Of a DNA stretch of 64,000 nt, positions 9,152 to 16,062 are shown in pieces. A model generated the notes under the pieces. That model was not told the DNA's origin, made no database searches, and saw nothing but the letters and a program-made list of their open reading frames with translations. The DNA is from Paramicrobacterium agarici. Its GTDB lineage: Bacteria; Actinomycetota; Actinomycetes; Actinomycetales; Microbacteriaceae. A program made the translations under genes and the position numbers. Position 1 is the first letter of the stretch. Each line of letters starts with the position of its first letter. The stretch is taken from assembly GCF_002563955.1 (NCBI RefSeq), contig NZ_PDJE01000001.1, forward strand, positions 2,852,001 through 2,916,000, in the 5' to 3' direction.

Positions 9152-9180
9152 CTTTCACATCGCTTACACGACGCTTTCAC
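9152..9180 (-). promoter_or_regulatory. Three heptamer direct repeats at exact 11-bp spacing upstream of drrA-like gene
   Basis: On the plus strand CTTTCAC (9152-9158), CTTACAC (9163-9169) and CTTTCAC (9174-9180) recur every 11 bases, reading GTGAAAG/GTGTAAG on the transcribed strand. SARP/AfsR-type regulators are known to bind heptameric direct repeats spaced 11 bp near the -10 region. A possible weak -10 (CATTCT) lies downstream. The nearest candidate protein is the BTAD regulator at 2263-5427. Confidence 0.5.
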
Positions 9181-9277
9181 GACCGGCGACATCGTGACAG
9201 CGCTGCGTCCGGCTCCTTCAGTAGGTGAACACCCGGATCGCGAGGTTTCCGCCCGGCGCTTTCGCCCTCAGAGGCAT

Positions 9278-9296
9278 TGTTCTACAATGTAGAACA
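9278..9296 (+). promoter_or_regulatory. Operator/-10 region of the Phd-VapC module, probably leaderless
   Basis: TGTTCTACA (9278-9286), one base, then TGTAGAACA (9288-9296) is a perfect 9-bp inverted repeat that ends on the A of the antitoxin ATG. Inside it lies TACAAT (9283-9288), a good -10 hexamer. A start of transcription 6-8 bases later would fall on the ATG itself. No Shine-Dalgarno sequence is present. The antitoxin probably binds here to repress its own operon. Confidence 0.7.
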
Positions 9297-9556
9297 TGAG
9301 TGATATCGGAATCCGTGCGCTGAAACAAAACGCGTCGGCAGTCGTTGCCGCGGCCGCTAAGGGCGAGACGGTCACCATTACTGATCGCGGGCGCCCTGTC
9401 GCGCAGTTGTCTCCGATGCCGCTACGTCGCCTTGACCATCTCACAGCATCGGGCCAGCTCCGCGCTCCGCGCCGGTCCATCGAAGAGCTCAGTGCGCCCA
9501 AGCCAGGCGAGCTCACGTCGGCGCTGCGTCGCGGGCGCGACAACGAGCGGTTCTAA
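9296..9556 (+). CDS. Phd/YefM-type antitoxin
   Basis: An 86-residue protein. The N-terminal half (ALKQNASAVVAAAAKGETVTIT, then GRPVAQLSP) is the Phd/YefM DNA-binding dimerisation fold. The C-terminal half (RSIEELSAPKPGELTSALRR) is the toxin-binding tail. It should neutralise the PIN RNase encoded next and repress the operon. Its stop shares one base with the toxin start (TAATG). The translation signal is odd: the ATG lies within the operator/-10 palindrome with no ribosome-binding site, which points to a leaderless mRNA. Confidence 0.88.
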   Translation: MSDIGIRALKQNASAVVAAAAKGETVTITDRGRPVAQLSPMPLRRLDHLTASGQLRAPRRSIEELSAPKPGELTSALRRGRDNERF

Positions 9557-9948
9557 TGGCGTTCTACCTCGACACGTCGGCGCTCGTGAAGCTCGTTGTC
9601 GGCGAAGCCGAGTCGGCGGCTCTTCAGGCGTGGCTTGTCGCTCAAGAGGAAGAACTCGTCACGAGCGATCTCGCTCGCACAGAACTTATGCGCGCCGTCC
9701 GACGGGCATCGCCGGAACACGCCGTGCGAGCACAAGAGGTACTGGATTCCCTGTTCGTCCTGACCTTGCCGTCGAGCACCTATGACGCCGCCGCGCGTCT
9801 CGACCCTCCGGAACTGCGCAGCCTTGATGCTCTTCACCTCGCCGCGGCGTTCGAGCTGGGCAACGATCTCAGCGGCGTCGTCGTATACGACGATCGGCTG
9901 GCCGAAGCCGCGAACGCATACGGGGTCACGACAGTCGCGCCGCGGTGA
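9556..9948 (+). CDS. VapC-like PIN-domain ribonuclease toxin
   Basis: A 130-residue PIN-domain protein. All expected acidic residues are visible: D6 in FYLDTSALVKL, the glutamate in LARTELMRA, the aspartate in LDALHLAAA, and the aspartates in VYDDRLAEAA. These bind Mg2+/Mn2+ and cut RNA in this family. It is translated from a start that overlaps the antitoxin stop by one base. The pair is a type II toxin-antitoxin module, presumably intact, unlike the second PIN protein in this window. Confidence 0.88.
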   Translation: MAFYLDTSALVKLVVGEAESAALQAWLVAQEEELVTSDLARTELMRAVRRASPEHAVRAQEVLDSLFVLTLPSSTYDAAARLDPPELRSLDALHLAAAFELGNDLSGVVVYDDRLAEAANAYGVTTVAPR

Positions 9949-10156
9949 GCGACCGCGCTACTCGAGACGTGCGGCGTCGGCACAGTGAGCAGCAGAGGAT
10001 CGAGGCCGATTCCGAGCGCCACGCCCGACGATGGGCAGTCGGGAATCTCAGAGATCTCGGGTTTGAAGAGGATGTGCGTGAGCAGGTACCCAGCAGTGGC
10101 ATGACAGCTCCTTTGCTGAGTAGACGACAGCATTACGCGACGGTGACGCGTCGGGT
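9949..10156. other. Gap with no confident gene; weak minus-strand coding signal
   Basis: No gene with clear homology is seen between vapC and the TauE/SafE pseudogene. On the minus strand one frame reads HATAGYLLTHILFKPEISE and on through bases 9950-10100, with actinobacterial-looking third positions. AAAGGAG lies before an ATG at 10101, but in a different frame. This could be a decayed gene or chance. Confidence 0.3.
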
Positions 10157-10903
10157 TCACAACGCCACAACACCTCTGATCAGGGCGGCGCCACCTCCCA
10201 TCGCGGCGAGGGTGATCGCCGTGTTGCGGGCGGCACGCGACGATACTCGCGCGCTCAGGGCGCCGCCGATCATGATTCCAACGATGACGATCACCACGAT
10301 GACGCCGAAGGTCCACGCGGGAGGCAGTTCTGCGATGGTCGCAGCGCCGAGGGAGATTTTCATGACAACCGAGACGATGCCCATCGTCATGAAGGTGGGC
10401 TGCATGGTCGCGGCGGACGAGCGCTGTCTCCATCGCGTGAGCTTCGCGTCGATGACCATGACGGGAGCTGCGACGCCCGCGCACGTGTTGAAGAAGCCGC
10501 CGATGGCGCCCGTGACGGGGCCGAGTGCACGAGTTCTGATGACGGGAAGGCTCGGAAGCCCGAACGTCGTCGCGAGGGCGACCAGCACGATGGCACCGAT
10601 CAGGATCTGCAGCCAGCTCGCCGGTGCTGCACGAACGACGAAGGATGCTGCGATGGCGCCGACGATGATCCCGGGGAGAAAGGCGAGATACCGCTTCCAC
10701 TCGATGTCGCGGCGCAGCGACAGCAGAATCAGGAGTCCCGAGACGACCGTCGTGGCGTTGGTCACGAGTATTCAGGCAACGGGGCCGAGCAGCATGGCGA
10801 GAATCGGGGCGACCACGAGCCCGACGCCTGTGCCGGACAGGCGCTGCAGAATCGCCCCGACCAGGATCGCAACCCCGGCGACGGCCGCCGTGGCTACATC
10901 CAC
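10157..10903 (-). pseudogene. TauE/SafE-family membrane transporter interrupted by an in-frame TGA
   Basis: The downstream part (10157-10765) encodes 202 residues of a TauE/SafE sulfite/organosulfonate exporter-like protein with several membrane segments (SLRRDIEWKRYLAFLPG, PVTGAIGGFFNTCAGVAAPV). Upstream the same frame continues as VDVATAAVAGVAILVGAILQ to LLGPVA. It then meets TGA (bases 10774-10772) before resuming ILVTNATTVVSG. Joined, the two parts give a normal first hairpin for the family; a single base change such as GGA to TGA would explain it. The GTG at 10903 is the best in-frame start but lacks a clear ribosome site. Reinitiation at GTG 10765 would give a protein lacking its first membrane hairpin. 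Confidence 0.72.
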
Positions 10904-10975
10904 GCGGCCGCCGCGAGCGCCGAGGTACTCATACCCTCAGGCTACAGCGATCACCCTGCTGTGCAGATCGCCGTG

Positions 10976-11039
10976 CCGGCAGCTCACACTGCCGTGCAAC
11001 TCACACAGCCTGCAACTCACACGGCCTGCAATTACACCG
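10976..11039. repeat. Four imperfect 15-17-bp tandem repeats at the 3' end of the SDR gene
   Basis: Units at 10976-10991, 10992-11008, 11009-11024 and 11025-11039 share the core CTGCAACTCACAC, with substitutions. The last unit contains the SDR stop codon, so the repeats look like serial duplications of the gene's end spreading into the gap before the TauE/SafE pseudogene. Confidence 0.65.
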
Positions 11040-11787
11040 TCGTGTAGCCACCGTCGACGAGGTAGTAGCCTCCGGTCATGAACGATGCCTTGTCAGAGAG
11101 CAAGAAGGTCACGAGCTGAGCGACCTCGTCTGCGCGGCCGAGGCGACCGAGCATGTGCTTGCTCTCGAGTGCGGTGCGCACATCGTCGCTCAGGCTGCTG
11201 CGCACGAGCGGAGTGTCGATGTAGCCGGGCCCGACGGAGTTGATGCGAAGACCCTGCTGTCCGTATTCGGCGGCAGCGTTCTTCGTGATGCCGACCACGC
11301 CGTGCTTGGCCGCCGTGTACGCGCCGTTTCCGATGGCGGCCACGGTTCCGTGGATCGACGCCATGTTCACGATCGCGCCGTTCTCTCCGCCTGCTTTGAG
11401 AATTTCGGGGATCTGGTACCGCATGCCATAGAGCACGCCGTTGAGGTTGATGTCGATCACGCGATCCCAGTCCTCGAGATCGATCTCGCCTGCCGGTGCC
11501 TGCTTGCCGCCGATTCCGGCGTTGTTGACGGCGAAGTTGAGGCCTCCGAACGTGTCGACGGCGAACGTCACGACCTTCTCGGCATCCTCAGCGCTTGCGG
11601 TGTCCTGGGCGACGGCAGCGGCGGTTCCGCCCGCTGATTCGATCTCGCTCACGACGCGCTGTGCGCTGTCGAGGTTGATGTCGGTGACAACGACTTTGGC
11701 GCCCTCCGATGCCAGCTGCTTGCTGATTGCCTCGCCGAGACCCGATCCTCCGCCGGTGACGAGTGCGACCTTGCTGTCGAATGCCAT
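11032..11787 (-). CDS. Short-chain dehydrogenase/reductase (classical SDR)
   Basis: A 251-residue NAD(P)H-dependent oxidoreductase. It has the dinucleotide motif TGGGSGLG at residues 11-18, VVTDINLDS after strand 2, NNAG near residue 90, the catalytic serine in MASIHGTV, YTAAKHG with the Tyr-x3-Lys pair near 155-159, and PGYIDTP. An aspartate after strand 2 (TDIN) suggests NAD(H) preference. The C-terminal MTGGYYLVDGGYTTV is typical. The substrate is unknown. The gene is divergent from L-serine dehydratase across about 200 bases. Confidence 0.88.
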   Translation of the reverse strand: MAFDSKVALVTGGGSGLGEAISKQLASEGAKVVVTDINLDSAQRVVSEIESAGGTAAAVAQDTASAEDAEKVVTFAVDTFGGLNFAVNNAGIGGKQAPAGEIDLEDWDRVIDINLNGVLYGMRYQIPEILKAGGENGAIVNMASIHGTVAAIGNGAYTAAKHGVVGITKNAAAEYGQQGLRINSVGPGYIDTPLVRSSLSDDVRTALESKHMLGRLGRADEVAQLVTFLLSDKASFMTGGYYLVDGGYTTV

Positions 11788-11906
11788 GCCACTGTCCTTT
11801 CGTTCAGCGATTCGTCTGAACAGGCGGCCTGCACCGTTGTGAGGGGATGGTGATGAGGCCGCGACGAGATCGCGAACCCCTCACGCCCCATGGTATCAAG
11901 ACAATA

Positions 11907-11920
11907 CATGCATATGCATG
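11907..11920. promoter_or_regulatory. Perfect 14-bp palindrome in the SDR/sdaA divergent promoter region
   Basis: CATGCATATGCATG is its own reverse complement and sits mid-way between the SDR start (11787) and the sdaA start (11991). It is unusually A/T rich for this genome and is a candidate operator for either gene. Confidence 0.45.
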
Positions 11921-11990
11921 GACTTTCCTCCCGGCAGAACCCGAAAGGCGCGTAAACCGACGTACCCTTAACAGACGTTCGAGGAGGAGC

Positions 11991-13346
11991 ATGTACGTCT
12001 CAGTGTTCGACCTGTTTTCGATCGGCATCGGCCCGTCGAGCTCCCACACCGTCGGCCCCATGCGCGCAAGCCTCGATTTCGTCAGGCGCCTTCGCGAGTC
12101 GAACAGCCTCTCTCGCGTGCGCCGCGTCGGCTGCACACTCTACGGCTCGCTCGGAGCGACCGGACTCGGCCACGGCACGCCAGACGCCGTCGTCGCAGGA
12201 CTTGCCGGCCTCGAGCCGACAACGTGCGACCCGGCACAGGTGACAGGTGCATGGGATGCTGCCGCAGGAGCCCGCGCTCTTGCGCTCGGCGGCGACCACC
12301 GCATCGAGTTCGAGCACGACGACGTTGCGCTTGAACCGCGTACGCGGCTGCAGCATCCGAATGCCATGACGCTCGCGGCGTGGTCGGACAGCGCGGTTCC
12401 GATCGTGGAGCACACCTACTTCTCGGTCGGAGGCGGGTTCATTCAACGCGAGGGCGATGCCGAGAACGAGGCGACGACCGAGGTTCCCCTGCCCTACCGC
12501 AATGCCACCGAGCTGCTCGAGCTCTGCGCTGAGCTCGACCTCGGCATTGCAGATATCGCGCGCCGCAACGAGGAGTCGCTGCGCAGCAGACAGCAGGTGG
12601 ATGCTGGTCTCGACGAGCTCTGGCGCGTGATGGACGACTGCATCACCGCGGGCCTGACGACCGATGGCACGCTTCCCGGGCCGCTCAAGGTGGCGCGACG
12701 AGCGCGGTCTCTGCGAGAGAAGCTCGAGAACACCGAAGCCGAGAACGGCCGCTCGCTTCCGGGTGAATGGCTTCTCGCGTTCGCCCTCGCTGTGAATGAA
12801 GAGAACGCCTCGGGCGGCCGAGTCGTGACGGCCCCGACGAACGGGGCGGCGGGCATCATTCCCGCGGTCGGGCGGTACTACCTGACGTTCGTCGACGGCG
12901 CGAGCGTCGAGGGAATGCGCACGTATCTGCTGACCGCGACGGCGATCGGCACGCTCTTTAAGGCGAACGCCTCGATCTCGGGTGCGGTCGGCGGCTGCCA
13001 GGCCGAGGTCGGCTCGGCGTGCGCAATGGCAGCTGGGGCACTGTGTGCTGTGCTCGGGGGAACGCCGAAGCAGGTGGAGAACGCCGCAGAGATCGCTATG
13101 GAGCACCACCTGGGGCTCACGTGCGATCCGGTTGCGGGACTCGTGCAGGTGCCGTGCATTGAGCGCAATGCGATCGCGTCGTCGACGGCGGTCACCGCCG
13201 CGCGCCTCTCGCTCAATGGCGACGGAACGCACGTCGTCTCGCTCGACGCCGTGATCGAGACCATGCGTCAGACGGGACTCGACATGTCGACGAAGTACAA
13301 AGAGACGAGCGAGGGCGGGCTCGCGGTGAACGTCATCGAGTGCTGA
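11991..13346 (+). CDS. sdaA: L-serine ammonia-lyase, single-chain iron-sulfur type
   Basis: A 451-residue cytoplasmic enzyme that deaminates L-serine to pyruvate. The N-terminal beta domain is clear (MYVSVFDLFSIGIGPSSSHTVGPM). The alpha domain follows with AVNEENASGGRVVTAPTNGAAGIIP. The cysteine-containing ISGAVGGCQAEVGSACAMAA and GLTCDPVAGLVQVPC segments provide ligands for the oxygen-sensitive [4Fe-4S] cluster. Length and order match the fused single-chain form. The start at 11991 follows GAGGAGG closely; a longer frame to 11847 has no such site. It is probably monocistronic. Confidence 0.93.
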   Translation: MYVSVFDLFSIGIGPSSSHTVGPMRASLDFVRRLRESNSLSRVRRVGCTLYGSLGATGLGHGTPDAVVAGLAGLEPTTCDPAQVTGAWDAAAGARALALGGDHRIEFEHDDVALEPRTRLQHPNAMTLAAWSDSAVPIVEHTYFSVGGGFIQREGDAENEATTEVPLPYRNATELLELCAELDLGIADIARRNEESLRSRQQVDAGLDELWRVMDDCITAGLTTDGTLPGPLKVARRARSLREKLENTEAENGRSLPGEWLLAFALAVNEENASGGRVVTAPTNGAAGIIPAVGRYYLTFVDGASVEGMRTYLLTATAIGTLFKANASISGAVGGCQAEVGSACAMAAGALCAVLGGTPKQVENAAEIAMEHHLGLTCDPVAGLVQVPCIERNAIASSTAVTAARLSLNGDGTHVVSLDAVIETMRQTGLDMSTKYKETSEGGLAVNVIEC

Positions 13347-13422
13347 GACGCAACCCCGTGGCGGAGTGACGCCCTCGGTCTTATGGTTGCCGGATCATTT
13401 GACGAGAAAGACGGTGATCGAT

Positions 13423-14151
13423 ATGGCGGTCAATCCACTGATTCCAGATCGGGCGAGCCCGGTGCAGCCCGCCGGTGAGGGCAAGGGTTTCGAGCTGGCG
13501 ATCCTCGAGACGGGGGCGACCGCGCTGCAGTCGTCCACTCCCCTGCACGGCTTCGATGTGTACGTTGTGGGTTTTCACCTGGCCAAGAGCGATCCGCACA
13601 TGCAGATGGAGGCGCACCACTACTGCCGCGTCGTCAACGACGACCTGCTGCAGTGCACGATCTTCGACGGCAACACGCGAGATGCGAATCTCATCGGTGT
13701 CGAGTACATCGTCTCGGAAAAGCTGTTCGACACGTTGCCCGAGGAGGAGCGTGGCTTCTGGCATCCGCACAACTTTGAGGTGCTATCGGGGCAGCTCATT
13801 GCGCCGGGGCTTCCCGATGCGGCCGAGGCGAGGTTCATGCAGCACCTGATGAACAGCTATGGCAAGACCTGGCACATGTGGCATACCGGAACGCAGGGCA
13901 CCCCGGGCGACGAGCTTCCGCTCGGAGAGCCCACGCTCATGTGGTCGTTCAATCGCATGGGAGAGTGTGATCCTGCGCTTCATGAGAGCCGGGAAGAGGC
14001 GATGAAGCTCGACACGGCGAAGACCCGGGCGAATCGGCAGCAGCTCGTCAACCTTGCGCGCCCGCAGCAGGGCGTTGATGTCCTTGCCGACGCGTTCACG
14101 GGCACGGAGTCAATCACGGGTGTCGTTGATGCCGACAGCGAGAAGCCCTGA
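13423..14151 (+). CDS. OBAP/DUF1264-family protein
   Basis: A 242-residue soluble protein that matches the plant oil-body-associated-protein family (DUF1264), which is also found in bacteria and fungi. Recognisable blocks are GFDVYVVGFHLAKSDPHMQM, AHHYCRVVNDDLLQCTIFDG, LIGVEYIVSEKLFDTLP, the histidine-rich FWHPHNFEVLSGQLIAPGLP, and YGKTWHMWHT. The conserved histidines suggest metal binding, but the biochemical role is unknown. The start at 13423 (MAVNPLIPDRASP) is chosen over the frame opening at 13366 from family length. Three 15-bp tandem units follow the stop directly. Confidence 0.8.
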   Translation: MAVNPLIPDRASPVQPAGEGKGFELAILETGATALQSSTPLHGFDVYVVGFHLAKSDPHMQMEAHHYCRVVNDDLLQCTIFDGNTRDANLIGVEYIVSEKLFDTLPEEERGFWHPHNFEVLSGQLIAPGLPDAAEARFMQHLMNSYGKTWHMWHTGTQGTPGDELPLGEPTLMWSFNRMGECDPALHESREEAMKLDTAKTRANRQQLVNLARPQQGVDVLADAFTGTESITGVVDADSEKP

Positions 14152-14196
14152 GAAAAAGGCACTGCGAAAAGAGGCACTACGAAGAGAGACACTGCG
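14152..14196. repeat. Three imperfect 15-bp tandem repeats after the OBAP gene
   Basis: Units GAAAAAGGCACTGCG (14152-14166), AAAAGAGGCACTACG (14167-14181) and AAGAGAGACACTGCG (14182-14196) repeat in register, with a decayed fourth at 14197-14211. They begin one base after the stop. Read in the +3 frame they would code a basic KKALRKEALRRETLR-like tail. Confidence 0.65.
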
Positions 14197-14228
14197 AAGC
14201 GACGCGCACGGTTCGCCCGGCGCACCCG

Positions 14229-16019
14229 TCACAGGGTTTCAGGCAAGCGGCACGCGAAGTCTTCGCACACGTAGAGCGTCGGCTTGCCGTCTACGGCGAC
14301 TCGGTCGGCGAGAACATCGATTCCGGATGCTGCGAGGCGACGCGCAGCCGACTCGCTCACCCGCATCATGACGTCGGCACCCTCCCGCCGCACGCGCTCG
14401 GGCAGGGCGGCCGTTGCTCCGTCTGGCACAACGACGATCGTCTGGCGCGCGGGCGATCCGAGCCGCGAGACCTCCTCGAGCAGCGCACCGAAGCCGACCG
14501 GATTCGACAGCGCTTGGTCAGCAAACGGAGCAAGCGCAGACTCTGCCCGATCACGCAGTGACCGGTCGCCGGTGAGCAGCCACAGCATCCGACTGGCACG
14601 CGCGCAGGCACTCACACCCGACGGATACGCACCCTCGCTCGGGTCCTCCTGCAGCGCGAGCCCCTGAGCCGCGAGCACCTCGTCGGTCACGGGCTCGGCA
14701 AAACCGTTCGCCGACGACACGCGTCGCAGCAGATCCCGCGCCCGCTCGACGTACGCGCCGTCGCCCGTCGCGCACCCCACTTCGATCAGACCGCACGCGA
14801 GTAGCCCGAAGTCCTCGAGCACCGCGACGGCGACAGACACCTGCTCCGCCGTTGACGCTCGCACGAGCACGTCGCCGCTGTCGTGACGGCGCAGCAGCTC
14901 GTCGGCAACCTCGCGCGCGGTTGCGACCCAGTCGGCGCGGTCGAAGACGACGCCGGCGCGCGCCAGGTTCTCGATCGCAAGGCCGTTCCACCCCGTCAGC
15001 ACCTTGGCATCAAGCGGCGGCGGCTCGAGCCCCTCGCGGTTCTCGGCGAGGTAGTAGCCGCCCTCTGTGCGCACGCCGTCGATGGTGCTCTCGGAGTCCT
15101 GGCCGCTCGCGAATCCCCACCCGAGTAACAGCGTGCTCTGCAGAAACGCGGCGATGCCCTCCGCAATCGTCCGCGACTCGTCAATGCCGCTCTGCCACGA
15201 GCGGGTGTAAGCGCCCAGAAGCAGAGCATTGTCATACAGCATCCGCTCGTAATGCGGTTCTGACCAGTCGCGTTGCGTCGCATATCGAAAGAAACCGCCG
15301 TCGCGATCTCGCAGCGGTGAGTGCGCCATGGCTGCGAGTGTGCGGTTGGCGAGCTCATCGGCGCCGTAGGCCTGAAGAAACCCGATCACGGGGGCGACAG
15401 GAAATTTCGGGGCCATGCCGAATCCGCCAAACAGCGCATCTTCTGCATGCTCCAGACGACCGACGGATGCTGTCAGCTGCTCACGCGCCGGCAGCTCCGC
15501 CGTCTCGGCTCCACGCGCTCCGGCCGCGCGCACAGCATCGGCCACCGCCTGCGCTGTGCTCTGAGCCGCGTCGCGTCGCTCGGACCACGCGGTGACGACG
15601 GCTTCGAGCACCTGGCGGAATGACGGTCGGCCGCCGATCGGCTGCGGGGGAAAGTACGTGCCGGCGTGAAACGCTCCCCCGTCGGGAGCGGCGAAGACGC
15701 TGAGCGGCCAGCCGAGCCCCTGGGTGAATGCGCCCGCCTGTGCGAGGTAGCTCGCGTCGACACTCGGGTGCTCTTCACGATCCACCTTGATGCACACGAA
15801 GTGCTCGTTGAGGTAGGCGGCGATCGCGTCGTCGCTGAAGGACTCGCGTGCCATCACATGGCACCAGTGGCACGTCGCGTACCCGATGGAGATGAAGACG
15901 GGTACGTCGCGTTCGGCTGCCTCGGCGAAAGCGGCGGAGCCCCACGGCTGCCAGGCGACAGGATTGTCGGCATGGGCCCGCAGGTACGGGCTCATGGCGT
16001 CGGCGAGCTGGTTGGCCAT
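14229..16019 (-). CDS. DUF255 thioredoxin-fold protein (YyaL/spermatogenesis-associated 20 type)
   Basis: A 596-residue protein. The N-terminal thioredoxin-like domain starts MANQLADAMSPYLRAHADNPV and carries YATCHWCHVMARESF, in which CHWC is the CxxC pair, near residues 50-64. An (alpha/alpha)6-toroid-like region follows (GGFGMAPKFPVAP, RMLYDNALLLGAY, LTGWNGLAIENLARA). No enzymatic activity is established for the family. It is somewhat shorter than the ~670-residue relatives. The start at 16019 follows CTGGAG; the frame extends to 16049 without a site. Confidence 0.88.
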   Translation of the reverse strand: MANQLADAMSPYLRAHADNPVAWQPWGSAAFAEAAERDVPVFISIGYATCHWCHVMARESFSDDAIAAYLNEHFVCIKVDREEHPSVDASYLAQAGAFTQGLGWPLSVFAAPDGGAFHAGTYFPPQPIGGRPSFRQVLEAVVTAWSERRDAAQSTAQAVADAVRAAGARGAETAELPAREQLTASVGRLEHAEDALFGGFGMAPKFPVAPVIGFLQAYGADELANRTLAAMAHSPLRDRDGGFFRYATQRDWSEPHYERMLYDNALLLGAYTRSWQSGIDESRTIAEGIAAFLQSTLLLGWGFASGQDSESTIDGVRTEGGYYLAENREGLEPPPLDAKVLTGWNGLAIENLARAGVVFDRADWVATAREVADELLRRHDSGDVLVRASTAEQVSVAVAVLEDFGLLACGLIEVGCATGDGAYVERARDLLRRVSSANGFAEPVTDEVLAAQGLALQEDPSEGAYPSGVSACARASRMLWLLTGDRSLRDRAESALAPFADQALSNPVGFGALLEEVSRLGSPARQTIVVVPDGATAALPERVRREGADVMMRVSESAARRLAASGIDVLADRVAVDGKPTLYVCEDFACRLPETL

Positions 16020-16062
16020 GACTCCAGCGTACGGCTGGGCACCGGTCACCGCGAGGTCACTC

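Noticed and set aside
10976..11039. CRISPR-like short repeat cluster
   Set aside because: Units are contiguous, with no spacers, and no cas genes are present.
9945..11081. 378-codon plus-strand frame over the TauE/SafE region
   Set aside because: Composition is arginine/threonine/methionine rich; the minus strand encodes a recognisable membrane protein instead.
12000..13232. 410-codon frame opposite L-serine dehydratase
   Set aside because: Antisense to a well-matched enzyme with no recognisable motif.
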